Assembly: GCA_903813345.2 (NCBI GenBank)
Contig: CAIIXF020000006.1
Coordinates: 24,809,936-24,873,935, forward strand
Reading direction: 5' to 3'
Length of the DNA: 64,000 bases
DNA from: Owenia fusiformis
Lineage: Eukaryota > Annelida > Polychaeta > Sabellida > Oweniidae
Positions 38,012 to 53,000 of the stretch are shown piece after piece (within the stretch, counting starts at the first letter, position 1; every line of letters begins with the position of its first letter). Position numbers and translations under genes: made by a program. The notes under the pieces were generated by a model, which was not told the origin of the DNA, ran no database searches, and was given only the letters and a program-made list of their open reading frames with translations.

Positions 38012-41000
38012 TCAACCGACATTTGGGTTGCTGAGTTCCCGAAGGTCAGTTAATAGTCCCTCTGGTTTAAGAATAGATGTGCCTCCTGCAATAAACAATG
38101 AAACATGTGAGGATACTTTGGTAAATTAAACATATGAGGATAATCATGTCCAATGAAACATGAGAGGACATTGGAACACGTGAGGATAACCTCTTCCAAT
38201 GAAACAAGAGAGGATAATTTGGTAAATGAAACATATAATGTACGACGTCAGATACTGTACATCGCGGCATTTTACTGCATTTTTACATGCGTACTTACTT
38301 TTAAAACCGCAATATCTCGACAGCAAAATCATATTTTTCTACAATTTTTCGTCATCAGTTGAACACGTATGTCCATGAAATATTTTGCCTATCAGAATTC
38401 CAAATAACTGATTTGGGACTTTTTAAATGAGAATCACGCAAGCCGTACTATGCGACTTTCTATGCTAAAACCGGGTGTCGACTGTAACATTTTGAAGAAA
38501 AGTGATTTTAATTTTAAACGAAAAATGAAGATAACTTTTTCATTTCCCAACGGATCTTTCTCAAATTTTCACAATATTTAAATTCACCATTTTGAAAAAG
38601 ACAAACAGATTCTGTGTGATGACGTCATAATATAACAATGCTAACTTAACGCTTATATTTATGCAAAAAAAGTGTCGACAGGCAGAATTTCGTACAAACA
38701 AGATATATATTTTGATCAATTAAACATTAAATCGCTTGAAAGGTGAAATATTCTTTTTTGATTCCCGAAAGGCATATCATATTCTATATTTTTATCAAAA
38801 AACTATATCATTTCGATTAAAATTCAGTCTGTAAGAAGTATAAATTGAAAGAAATATGAAGTGAAGCCATGTGAAAAATTCACAAAATTACGTTTCATTT
38901 TTTGAGTTCAAATATTTCTAATTAAGGGATAAACATTCAAAACTTTCCAATGTTTCAGCATGTTCTTTTAAATATACCCCTTACTACATACAATTAATTT
39001 CATTAAATTTGAACCAGTATATATTGAGATAGACATCGTTTTATCACCGCAACCCCAAGTGAAGCCTTTACAAAATAAGACGTTACGCCGTTAGCGTATT
39101 ATATGTTCTCCTTTATTATTCATTGCTTTAAATAAATAAAACTAAATATTCGAGTTAAAATAAATTACAAATAATGCATTTAACAATCCTTAATATCTTC
39201 CCGTCTGTGTTTATCAGTTGAATATGACAAGGGGCATTGTGAAAGAGTCTAGAAAGACGGTGCGACAACGAGAGCGCAGGGCCGAAAAGCGCGACAAAGA
39301 AGAAAACGGGTAGGGTTTGAAATGTCTACTTTCTGGTGATTCTAATTCTGTATATCGTGACACAACCTTTTTGAATATAGAATTGTATTGAAGCGCACAT
39401 TAATCTGAACAAAACTTGAAGTTTTTAAGAAGATTCCACGAATATTAAAACGTTTGCAATTACTTGGAGGAGCATTGCGCATATTTATCGCGTAAATCTT
39501 TGCATTTTGTCGGTAAAATGAACAATTACACTGTTACGCCGTGATGTACAGTATCTGACGTCGTATCATAAGGATAATCTTGTCCAATGAAACATGAGAG
39601 GATAATGTGATACATTGAAACATGTGAGGATAACTTGTTCAAATGAAATATGAGAGGATACTTTGGTAAATGAAACATATAAGGATAATCTTGTCCAATG
39701 AAACATGAGAGGATAATGTGATACATTAAAACACATGAAGATAATTTATTCCAATGAAACATAACACCAAAAAATTAACAATCAACAACAATCAATTATC
39801 AATATTGTTTTTTATCATATACGGTATCAAAACAATTTCAACACCTACACCAATTATCAACTTTACATTGTATAATAAAAGATAGTACCGTGGGTACTGG
39901 GCCCACATGGTGTTGCTCAAAAGTGAATGATGGCTAAAATGACAACAAATAAAAAAAAAACGGATATAACTTTTTGCCGATTTTTTGTAACAAAATTATT
40001 TCATACAACTACTCTTTCCAAAGACATGGCTTTTTACAATCCAGGACACCTACAATTATTTATAAAGCTAGGAAATGGGCCAAAAGTGAATTTCGCGAGA
40101 CAAAAATGGCGACCATTTTGTAAATATGCGAGCTTTTGAACCAGGAGTCATGGGGGAGTTTTTGTATTAATGTAGAACAAAAATAACTTAAAACTGGAAT
40201 CCTATCGACAGAGGTTTTAAGGCTAATGGTCCAAAAGAGGATTTCGCGAGACAGATGGACAAATCAATGTTACCTAAAATGGCTGAAAAAAAAAACGGAT
40301 ATAATTTTTTGCTGATTTTTTTCTACCAAAGTTATTTCATACAACTACTCTTCACATTGACATGGATTTTTACAATGCAGGACACCTGAAATTATTTGTA
40401 AAGCTAGGAAATGGGTCAAAAGTGAATTTTGCGAGACAAAAATGGCGGCCATCTTGAAAATTGGCGAGCTTTTGAACCAGGAGTCATAGAGGAGTTTTAT
40501 GTATTGATGTTGAACAAAGATTACTTAAAACGGGAATCCTATCGACAAAGGTTTTAAAACGTGCCACTATTGTTGGTCAAAAAGTGGATTTCGCAAGACA
40601 GATGGACAAATCAATGTTAACTAAAATGGCTGAAAATAAAAAAGACGGATATAATTTTTTGCTGAATATTTGTAACAAAATTATTTCATAAAACTACTCT
40701 TCACATTGACATGGATTTTTACAATACAGGACACCTGAAATTATTTGTAAAGCTAGGAAATGGGTCAAAAATGAATTTTGTGAGACAAAAGTGGTGGCCA
40801 TCTTGAAATCAGGCGAGCTTTTGAACCAGGAGTCATAGGGGAGCTTTCTGTATTGATGTTGAACAAAAATAACTTAGAACGGGAATCCTATCGACAGAGG
40901 TTTTAAAACGTGCCACTATTGTTGATGGATGGACGGATGTCATTTGTTTTTGCTGCATTGGTTTCTTCATTTATTTTCTTCTTTCTTTGTCTTGATTTGA

Positions 41001-44000
41001 TTGCGATGTTAGTTATCTTTCTTCAAGGTCCACAGACTTGAGACTGCGCATAGGTGGGTTAAACGTTTTGATGGACGGACGGACGCACGGACGGACAGAC
41101 GGACAAGTGAGTGATTGCAAAAGCTCACCATGTGAGCTAATAACACATGAGGACCAACCTACCACTGAGCAAAGAGCCGAAAATGTTGGAGGGTGTAAGG
41201 GGTACAATTTTGAACTCCTATTTATATTTTGAATTCTCAATACCAGAAATAAATAAAACACAGAATTGTGTCTAACTGATATAGTAATTGTTCCATGCTC
41301 TCATGTTCGCAAAATAAATTAGTACTTGTTGCAATGTTAACTGTTAAATCGCTAACTTCAACTTCTAAATATTTAATTGATGCTTTACAGCTTATATAAG
41401 TAAGAATCATAGCTGTAGATAGATAGATACTCCAGTAGATTCAAAGATAAAAATAATTTAAAAAAGTCACGAATGGCATTAGTTTTGTGATAATAACTTC
41501 CCTTATGAGTATATATTTCAGGTCATGTTTGTTCAGAGTCAGGTTATGTTATACTGATATCAAAGCTAAATGCATTTTAAGAGTTGTGACATAAATATAA
41601 TGTGACATATAATCATGAATATTTTGCTTGTTGGGATTGGCTACTCTGTGCAATTGCTGTTTTCGATTTCGATTTTTCAGGTAGGCCTAGAACAATAACA
41701 GCAAAGCCAGGGTCTTGCTCAGCGGAAGTTGTATCTAGAAAGATCCGCTATCCCCATGCATATAAGGTATCTTTTATATTAACATCAAGACAATTTAATC
41801 AACACCTACCAACAAGGACCTCCCAATTCTTCGCTCCTTTCGTAACCTCGTAGGCGCATCTCATCTCATTCATCATAATTCCACCAATCACAAACACAAT
41901 CAGCCTGGGCCCAGAACGCGATCGTGATTGCTCATTACGTTGATGCCAGTGGCCGTATCTTGCACTAAAAGTGTAATACATTGAATCAATAATAAAATGA
42001 CAGCAGTCCTGTTAACCTATTTATATGTAAAGAAAATATTGAAATCTGAATCTAGTTAACAACATCTTTATGTCATCACTTTGTGGGCTGGAAATGGTGA
42101 ATCATAATACAAGAAATGAGTAGTTATAAGGAAATTATCAAACATCAATTGGTTCTTTGTTTACTGTTGATTCTCACTGTTTGTGCATATAATCCTGAAA
42201 GGCCAGACTCTAATTTTTGTGAATTTGATCGAGAACTTTACTCCGCTTATCTCCTTCACAAGAGTTTACCAGAGGTCCATGAACTCTTCTCTTTTTAGAC
42301 CCCAGGTATCTCACATTTTGGTAATTTTATACCCAAGTCCTCATTTCAACTAACACCTAGCACTGACAAAGGAAGTTTTACACAATAGAATATAATCGCA
42401 TTAGGAGTAATTCTAGCTGTACATAATTCAGACATGATGAGACCTCAATGAATCGACATGGTAAAATCTTTTCATCCGATGATACCAGATACCACCAGGC
42501 AAGGCTTAAGTCAATACCCTGAGGCCAAGGAATACGTTAAAAAATGTTTAAAAAGTCCCCTAGTGTACTGAGTTGGTAATGTGTGGTGTATACATGTATA
42601 TTCTACTATAGAATACTTACATGCATAAAAATAAGACTGAATTTTTATTAATTACTATATACCCGGGCCTCAGTCAATACCCTATGTTTGACCTCTTTCA
42701 AAGGGTGACTGATCTAATAGTTCCATGAGATCGGTCAGCCTTTAAAATAGGTAACCTATATGCTGATGTTGCATGTTGATTGGTGAGGTCTAATCACAGA
42801 ATAACACACAGGGATGTCAGGGCATCAGCAGACTCTTGCCTAGTAAAGTTAGACGCTACCATGATGATAAACCTCTTCAGGCAATAGCAAGCCTTGCCCA
42901 GCAAAAGATACCACTGGGCAGGACAAGGTATGATTGGTGTAGGGCTTGCGGAACAAATCATGTACATTATTATATACCGCATTCATATTAACCAACAGGG
43001 AAAGGCTAGTGAAGGTACTTAGCTTATTCTTTAAACCAATCACCAGGAAGGGAAGGGTTCCATAGAATTTAGGGGAATTAAATTGAAATCCATGTAAAGT
43101 ACACCTTATTAAACAATACTGTATATTTTTATAAGTACCATTGTGAAAGGAGAAGCCCCGATAAGGAGAGCTTTTTAGAAGGACATTGATTTTTTCTGGA
43201 TGTGATCATCATGGAAGGTTTTACACTACATCAGAGATGATCTTAGATATTAGGTGATCTTAGATATTCCCCAAAACAACTTGTGTGATATAAAAATTAC
43301 TTTTTTAAGAACATTTTTTGCAAGGCAATGAACTCATTTTTTAAGGTTAGACTCTTTATTTGAGGTTAAAATCCGTGTATGGCCTGATGGGATAGGAACA
43401 AAGTGTCACAGTTGTAAGATACATATTTATCTGAACTCTTAGAAAATAAAAAGAAATCAATTGGTGTTTCCCTAGAAATGTTTTTTAGACCTTTTCCACT
43501 CATGAGAATGATGGAATAATGGAACCAATTCGTAAAAAATTCTTAAAATATATTTCTGGTGGAGCACCCATCGATTTCTTTACGAAAACTAAGACTTTGC
43601 TTCATTATGTTACTTAGTCACATTCTATTTTGCTCGCACAGTAATGGGAAAGTTATTGATTTTAAGCAAAATGTAACGGTTAAAACTGAATTTTATCGCT
43701 TCACAAAAACCGTCCTCCAAAGCATGTTTTAATAATTCGAAGAAAATATTTCAGGATGTATAAATTCACCTCATTTCAAAATTTCATGATGATCACTTCC
43801 AGAATAAAATAGTTGTGTCCTTCTAAAAAGCTCTCCATATCGGGGGTTCTCCTTTGTTTGGATTAATAATCAATTTTCAAATCTAGGTTGGATCTGGGAT
43901 GAACATACAAAATTTAGTATATTCACCCCAGGTAAAACCTACCCTGAAACACAGAGAGGGAGCTAGTTGTCTGAGTATCAAGACTGGCAATCTTTAACCA

Positions 44001-47000
44001 GTAATCCTAAAAGCTCATTGATACTACCAAATATAGGTAAGCTCATTGATACTACCAAATATAGGTAAGCTCATTGATACTACCAAATATAGGTAAGCTC
44101 ATTGATACTACCAAATATAGGTAAGTGGGATATTGATATTGTTTCTCAATTCAAAATATGCATCATATTAATCATTATCTATAATTAGAAACTTTAATTA
44201 GCTTTTAATAGCTTAACAATAGAGGGTAAAAAGATACAGCATGCTATAAGCTGACATACAAAAATCAAACCCCAAATCAAATCCAGACCCAATATAGGAT
44301 ACAACAGAAGCCCGAGAAAATATTGGCTCTCCTAGATGCTGGCCCACGATAAGATTGTAGGTGATCTACACTGTTTTTCAATCTTGCAGAAAAATATTTT
44401 ATGCTCAGTTTGACTTGAAGTTCTTTGAATTGGGAGAGTTTTTGGTTAAGTGTAGAACCGTGTCAACGATAATTCACATTTGTAACACATACTAAACATT
44501 TGAAGCCAATATTGTCTGGGGGTAACTCCTGAGTATTATCAAAAATAATCACCATATAATTATATTTAACTGTAACCCCAGATTGTACCCCATTATTCCT
44601 TACATTAAGTGCAAACCACCAAGTATTCGGGTCCATAGGGAGCATACTTACCTAGAAGCTCCAGATATACTCTGTTTTGTTGATCTTACGCTGTGTATTA
44701 CACACAATACAATCAATACTAGTTTAACATTAATGAGCCTAGTTACATGAAAGGCGGTCTTATTACATGAATTTTCAATTTTGAGTTTTACATTCGAAGA
44801 ACAAAAAACAGATATTCTGTGATAAATGTTGAGACAATTTTTTTCTGCTCATAGCTGAAAAAACCTCAGATTCAAATATTCTTCATATTATTCTTCATTC
44901 TTCTATTAATCTTAATTCACATATGGCTAGACAAGGTGTGTCCAATTCCAGCCAATACACAGTATTTTTACATGACAGCAGCGCATGAAATAATCAATAA
45001 TACGTTTGTTGTGTATGGTTGTAAGGTGATAAGATTGCAATTGATGCTTTGTCAATACTTGACCCTTGCAAAAAGTTTCATTGAAAATATGTTCTTTTAG
45101 TGATTTCATATCTTTTAGGTGATTTTGTAGAAAACATTTTGCAATGTGTGAAAAGAATTTAAGCCAAAGACTCAATGCATTGTAGCTACTTCATTCCACT
45201 CAGGCATTGTTTCCTAAGCTTTGCATTCCCGCTGCGCAGTCATGCAAAGATTTGGAAACAACACCTTCATGGTATGATTCTGCAAAGAATGCACTGGGTC
45301 AAAGGCTTAAATCCTTAAAAGACCCCATCAAGTTATTTGCAGTACAGTTGTCAACTCCAAAATAATATAGGATGTATATAAGATGCTATCTCAAAACACA
45401 GCCCAATAAATGAAGAATGTCTTCCATACACATGTTCTCGTTGGAATATATCAGAATATATCATACCTACATGTACATTCTTACTTATAATAGTAAATGT
45501 CATAACAAGCGTAATATTACATATGGGATGCATTGCAATTAACACATTACTCAAAATAACAAATATAAGCATAACACGTGATGAGCAGGATACTGTCAGC
45601 TGAGTATACTTAGCAAACTTATCAAAGCAATTAAGTTATATAAATATTAAAAATCATTGAATATGCACCAGTAAAGAAAATTCAGATATTGAGATAATAA
45701 ATGCCCATAACAGACGAAAGTGTGGATGCGGCAGGATGAAACTTTTTTGACAAAAACAGAATTTCATGTGATTCTTTTCATTTTCACAAACTACTCCATT
45801 GCATACCAAAAGTACCCTTTAACTTTGTACCAATAAAAAGATGACTGAGTTCACATTGCAAATTGCTATATTCTAGGTATTAAAACATTGATATGTTACC
45901 TGGGCTATATTCTAGGTATTAAAACATTGATGAGTTACCTAGGCTATATTCTAGGTATTAAAACATTGATGAGTTACCTGGGCTATATTCTAGGTATTAA
46001 AACATTGATGTGTTACCTGGGCTATATTCTAGGTATTAAGACATTGATGTGTTACCTCAGGCTATATTCTAGGTATTAAGACATTGATGTGTTACCTGGG
46101 CTATATTCTAGCAGGGTTCGTACACCTTTTTCAAAATGAATTTCCCTGACATTTCCCTGACATTTCCAGGCAAAAAAGGAAATTTCCAGATCTAGTTTTC
46201 CTTGCACGGCCTCTAAAAAGTCTCTAACAACCGTATTATTTAAAAGACAAGACTTATTAAACATTTTGGGTTTATCCTTTTGTATCATTTCTCATGACTT
46301 AAAGGCATAATCAGATCTATAGGAGTGACGAAATTACAAGCAACTTGTATAATTGACCTACCAATCTATTCCTTACAATATCAAATACAATATCTCACAA
46401 AAGATTCACAATATGTTTTAAATTGGTGAAGTTATCAGTGACTCAAAGTGCAAAAATGGGCGAAAAATGTTTAAATTCTCCCAAATTATAAGAATGGTAA
46501 CCATTCTTACAGAAAAATAATATATCGTTCTAAAAATCTTAAGTTTTCCTTGAATAAAGTATGCACTTTTTAGCTTTTTAGAAAATAGACATGACAAGGG
46601 ATGACATGAGCCTGAAATATTTTAAAATTGAAAGAATTTTTCGTTTGTTACAGTCTATATACAGTAACAAAAACATTGGTATATAAAATTTTAACCAAAT
46701 CTGTCAACTGATATTTGAGTTATCACCCTGATAGATAAATAGACTGAATACGACCGGACTGTCGAACATACAGCTCCTTAATATACAAGTAAATACAATT
46801 TTAAACTGTGAAGAGTTCCCAGATTAATCCCTCAACAAACCATGAAACATATACCAGTAATTAGCTTTGAATGGCCTAAAACTAACTTACTACATGGAAA
46901 AGCATAATTGTATTGAACCATCTATACATATTCTTTATTCGGTTTCAGTATAACATGGTATAATGTTCACACTGTTCTTACAAATAGACAAAACCAGATT

Positions 47001-50000
47001 TAATGTCTTTCAATCAACCCTAATGAAAAGATTTACAATTAGTGGAAACATCTTAACATTTGAATTTGGATTTCATTGATATCCTGTCATAGCCTTAAAA
47101 TGTATTTTGCTGGAACATTATTTTTTCAACAATCATACAAAATTCCCTGACATTTCCCTGACACATCTTCTGTTTCAAAATTCCCTGACATTTTTGGCCC
47201 TTTTTGACCCAATTTTAAAATTCCCTGACATTTCCAGCACCTGGAAAAATAAATCAATTTCCCTGACATTTCCAGGTGTGTACGAACCCTGTCTAGGTAT
47301 TAAGACATTCATGTGTTACCTGGGCTATATTCTAGGTATTAAAACATTGATGTGTTACCTGGGCTATATTCTAGGTATTAAAACATTGATGTGTTACCTG
47401 GGCTATATTCTAGGTATTAAAACATTGATGAGTTACCTGGGCTATATTCTAGGTATTAAAACATTGATGAGTTACCTGGGCTATATTCTAGGTATTAAAA
47501 CATTGATGAGTTACCTGGGCTATATTCTAGGTATTAAAACATTGATGTGTTACCTGGGCTATATTCTAGGTATTAAAACATTGATGAGTTACCTAGGCTA
47601 TATTCTAGGTATTAAAACATTGATGAGTTACCTAGGCTATATTCTAGGTATTAAAACATTGATGAGTTACCTAGGCTATATTCTAGGTATTAAAACATTG
47701 ATGAGTTACCCAGGCTATATTCTAGGTATTAAAACATTGATGTGTTACCTGGGCTATATTCTAGGTATTAAGACATTGATGTGTTACCTGAGCTATATTC
47801 TAGGTATTAAAACATTGATATGTTACCCGGGCTATATTCTAGGTATTAAAACATTGATGTGTTACCTGGGCTATATTCTAGGTATTAAAACATTGATGAG
47901 TTACCCAGGCTATATTCTAGGTATTAAAACATTGATGTGTTACCTGGGCTATATTCTAGGTATTAAGACATTGATGTGTTACCTGGGCTATATTCTAGGT
48001 ATTAAAACATTGATATGTTACCCGGGCTATATTCTAGGTATTAAAACATTGATGTGTTACCTGGACCGCTATATTCTAGGTATTAACACATTGATATGTT
48101 ACCAAGGCTATATTCTAGGAATTAAAACATTGATGAGTTACCTGGGCTATATTCTAGGTATTAAAACATTGATGAGTTACCTGGGCTATATTCTAGGTAT
48201 TAAAACATTGATGTGTTACCTGGGCTATATTCTAGGTATTAAAACATTGATTTGTTACCTGGGCTATATTCTAGGTATTAAGACATTGATGTGTTACCTG
48301 GGCTATATTCTAGGTATTAAAACATTGATATGTTACCTGGGCTATATTCTAGGTATTAAAACATTGATGTGTTACCTGGGCTATATTCTAGGTATTAAAA
48401 CATTGATGTGTTACCTGGGCTATATTCTAGGTATTAAAACATTGATGTGTTACCTGGGCTATATTCTAGGAATTAAAACATTGATGAGTTACCTGGGCTA
48501 TATTCTAGGTATTAAAACATTGATGTGTAACCTGGGCTATATTCTAGGTATTAAAACATTGATGTGTTACCCGGGCTATATTCTAGGTATTAAAACATTG
48601 ATGTGTTACCTGGGCTATACTCTAGGTATTAAAACATCGATGTGTTACCCGGGCTACATTCTAGGTATTAAAACATTGATGAGTTACCCGGGCTATATTC
48701 TAGGTATTAAAACATTGATGTGTTACCTGGGCTATATTCTAGGTATTAAAACATTGATGTGTTACCTGGGCTATATTCTAGGTATTAAAACATTGATATG
48801 TTACCTGGCCTATATTCTAGGTATTAAAACATTGATGTGTTACCTGGGCTATATTCTAGGTATTTAAACATTGATGTGTCACCTGGGCTATATTCTAGGT
48901 ATTAAAACATTGATGAGTTACCTGGGCTATATTCTAGGTATTAAAACATTGATGTGTTACCTGGGCTATATTCTAGGTATTAAAACATTGATGTGTTACC
49001 TGGGCTATATTCTAGGTATTAAAACACTGATGTGTTACCCGGGCTATATTCTAGGTATTAAGACATTGATGTGTTACCGGGGCTATATTCTAGGTATTAA
49101 AACATTGATGTGTTACCTGGGCTATATTCTAGGTATTAAAACATTGATGTGTTACCTGGGCTATATTCTAGGTATTAAAACATTGATGAGTTACCTGGGC
49201 TATATTCTAGGTATTTAAACATTGATGTGTCACCTGGGCTATATTCTAGGTATTAAAACATTGATGTGTTACCTGGGCTATATTCTAGGTATTTAAACAT
49301 TGATGTGTCACCTGGGCTATATTCTAGGTATTAATACATTGATGAGTTACCTGGGCTATATTCTATGTATTAAAACATTGATATGTTACCTGGGCTATAT
49401 TCTAGGTATTAAAACATTGATGAGTTACCTGGGCTATATTCTAGGTATTAAAACATTGATGAGTTACCTGGGCTATATTCTAGGTATTAAAACATTGATG
49501 AGTTACCTGGGCTATATTCTAGGTATTAAAACACTGATGAGTTACCTGGGCTATATTCTAGGTATTAAAACATTGATGAGTTACCTGGGCTATATTCTAG
49601 GTATTAAAACATTGATGAGTTACCTTGGCTATATTCTAGGTATTAAAACATTGATGTGTTACCTGGGCTATATTCTAGGTATTTAAACATTGAAGAGTTA
49701 CCTGGGCTATATTCTAGGTATTAAAACATTGATGAGTTACCTTGGCTATATTCTAGGTATTAAAACATTGATGAGTTACCTGGGCTATATTCTAGGTATT
49801 AAAACATTGAAGAGTTACCTGGGCTATATTCTAGGTATTAAAACATTGATGAGTTACCTGGGCTATATTCTAGGTATTAAAACATTGATATGTTACCTGG
49901 TGGGGGCTGCTCCACTCATCATTGACCTAGCAGCTCCAGATAGGAATGGGTAGTGTCTCTGGTCTAACTTATCTTCTATGGCATCCTATAGAAACATTTC

Positions 50001-53000
50001 TACTATTATGAAATATTCAACCGATAAACTTAATAAAGTAAAATCTCTGCCATCCAAAAGGCACTGGGACAGGGCAAAAGATTTCTTTAACATTGTTGTA
50101 AATGGGAAAAAACAAAATTGGAGCAGAGAAAAAGTAATATCTTTGAGAAGTTCTCGAAAGAGAGATATATATGTTTTACTGTGTGTATCACAAATGGAAT
50201 CACAAATGGAAACATGAATTCCTTTAAAAACAAAAAATGCCGCTATAAAATATATTTGGCTTATGCAGAATTTTGCGCAGAAATTTTAGTAGCCCTGTTT
50301 GTTTAAGGTCATACAAGAATAGAGAATGGTATAAAATAGTTTTGGTTTTTGGTAGGGGTCACACGGTTAACCGTGGCTTGCGGTTACCGCGGTTCATACC
50401 TCCACGACGGTTAGCTCGCACACAATCTTGAAAACCGCGGTTCTTGAAGAACCGTGACATTTTCAGTTTCACTTCAAAAAATAAAAATGTAAACTCGGAA
50501 TAAAACTCCATTTCAAGCTTTCGTGTAATACCAATTAACTAAACATCGTCTAGAATCGTTAATCATCATGCAATAATGCGAACCATACCTGATATTTACG
50601 ACGATCTTCTGATATAGACGGCAGATAACAAAAACAAAAGGAAAATGTTGATAAATTTCACCGGCATATTGACCCGGAAGTGACCTACGCTAAACATTTC
50701 GCGCAATCCTATTGGTTGATAGAACAGTATACTGTAAAAAGACGAACGCCGAATGCATTGAATTTGCGAACGAGTCACGTTCTGTGTATTACGTTCGCCT
50801 TTGATCCATGTTGAGTCCTGACAAAGTGTTGAACTTAGTTATATTTCTAAAGAAAACATTTATTCAGTTTAGTGAAGTACTGTGCTAATTTTGCCAACAG
50901 TTGACAAGTTATTTTATGTGTTGAAAAAACTTGGACATCAAACAAGAAGATCAACACAGTGAACACACAGATATTTTGGGAGGGAGGGAGGGAAAAAAGA
51001 CTGAACAAACAAACAAACATTGTGTGAAACTGGATACTTACAATACTGAATACAATAAAGAGACACACTTAGTATGTTTTCTGATTTTCGGATCAATTTC
51101 ATATATTTTTGCTCATTTCACGAGGCCCGTGAGAACTGTTACAGTATTATATTCTATTATATTCACATTAAGTTTAGTTTATCAATATGCATATACTGTA
51201 ACTGATCTTCATTAGAGATCTTAGGTCAAGTCAAGGTCACAATGACATTATATCTTGTAAACATAACTGAACTGAATGACTCATTAACTCTTGGCCTTCC
51301 AGAAAGTACTGGAACTGTAATCATTTAATCAAGATTGAATCATGTGACTTAAGATGTCCAATCAGTGTTATTTTCTAGAAATCGTAACTTCTTGAAACAT
51401 TTGGACTATGCCTTTGCACTATATAATGAGAGAGCTGATTTAGACTGTCAGCAGAATTTCAAAGTTTATCAAAAGGACATCTTCTTAGCACATACTGTGG
51501 GAACATTTATAACACTACAAACATACAACCTGAGGACTTTATATGGACATATATTACAACACACACTATATACGGATTATCATATACATTCGTGGATTAT
51601 CATAAACATTTGTGGATTATCATCAAACATTTGCGGATTATCATCAAACATTATTGGATACGAACATTATAGGATTACAACAAACATTATTGGATTATTA
51701 CAAACATTGGAGAACTATTATCGATTATTGAAACATTTCGTGATCCGGAACATTCTCAAGTATCGTCAACGACATTTATCGACATCAAGAATAAGCCGTA
51801 TCATTGATTGGACATCACATAAGTATTAAACCTCCTTTATATTATTGTTATATTATTTAGTTTTCAAAATATAAATATATTGTTATCATATTTTAATTGC
51901 TGTTTTTACTTTCTGTTATTTTCGAACGTAACAGAAATTGGGGGCTCGTCCGGGATCCAACTACAACAAGCTAAAATTCAAATATTTTAAAATTCAAAAT
52001 CCCAAATTTGTATATTTAAATTGTGAAGACAGCAATTAATTGAAAATGAGTTTTGAGGTTGAGACATTTTTAGAAGCGCCCTCTTTGGAGGAATTTGACA
52101 GTTTAAAGAAAACTGAACTTCTGGCACTAGCAAAACATGTTGGTTTGGCAGTAAAAACTTCATACCGAAAAGGTGCAATAAAAAATATTCTGGTACCATA
52201 TTTGGTAGCGGAAGAAATATTACCGGAAGAAGCATTAAAGCTTATTGTAGAGCCAGTCCAGCATGTTGAGCCTGTAGATCCTATAAGGCTTAAAGAGCTT
52301 GAAATAAGAGAAAAAGAGCTTGAAAATGAAAGGAGAGAAAAAGAGTTGCAAAATGAAAAAGAATTAAGAGAAAAAGAGTTGGAAATGCAAAATGAAAGAG
52401 AAAAAAGAGAAAATGAAAGACAAATGAGAGAACAAGAAATTCAAAGAGAAATTGAATTAAAACGTTTGGAAATAGAAGCTCAATCCAAAACTGATGAACA
52501 TGCTACTATGCATCAACATTTTGAAAATAGATTTGACGCTTCAAAATTTCTCAAATTTGTACCTAAATTTCAGGAGAAAAATGTTGATAAATACTTTACG
52601 CATTTTGAAAAAGTCGCTCAAAGCCTCGATTGGCCTAAATCAGCATGGCCAGTTATGCTTCAAAGTGTATTCATTGGTAAAGCGAGTGAAATATTTGCCT
52701 CTCTCTCAGCAGAAGCATGCTCTGATTATGACCTAGTTAAAAATGCAATTCTTAAAGCTTATGAACTAGTGCCAGAAGCTTACAGACAAAAATTTAGAAA
52801 TGCCCACAAACAGAGTGACCAAACCCATGTTGAGTTTGCTCGAGAGCAAGAGCAGCTTTTTGACAGGTGGCTTGTCTCTAAAGATGTATCTGAAGAGTTC
52901 AAAAAGCTCAGAGAGCTTATGCTAATAGAACAATTTAAAAACTGTGTTCAATATCACATTAGAACTTACTTAGATGAACACAAGGTAGAAACTTTAAGTC

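Noticed and set aside
44463-44645. 60-codon minus-strand frame with a donor-like end, considered as an STXBP1 exon
   Set aside because: The exons on either side (49985-49897 and 41964-41810) join in phase without it, and its peptide does not resemble the family.
47107-48867. 586-codon open frame with a 13-residue repeat
   Set aside because: It is the 39-bp minisatellite read in frame, on the strand opposite STXBP1. Only the first 60 or so codons are non-repetitive, and those fall in the hAT-like element. Stops appear wherever a unit varies.
45865-49896. CRISPR-like repeat array
   Set aside because: Units abut directly with no unique spacers, and the setting is an animal intron.
48871-49953. 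Three further repeat-peptide frames (115, 128, 87 codons)
   Set aside because: The same minisatellite between GGTATTTAAAC stop variants; no start context or non-repeat sequence.
49978-50306. Overlapping + frames of 79 and 62 codons
   Set aside because: They overlap the acceptor side of the 89-bp STXBP1 exon antisense and show no family marks.
51365-51829. 154-codon frame in each LTR
   Set aside because: Lies in the LTR, has no recognisable domain, and includes short tandem repeats; identity between copies reflects LTR identity, not selection on a protein.
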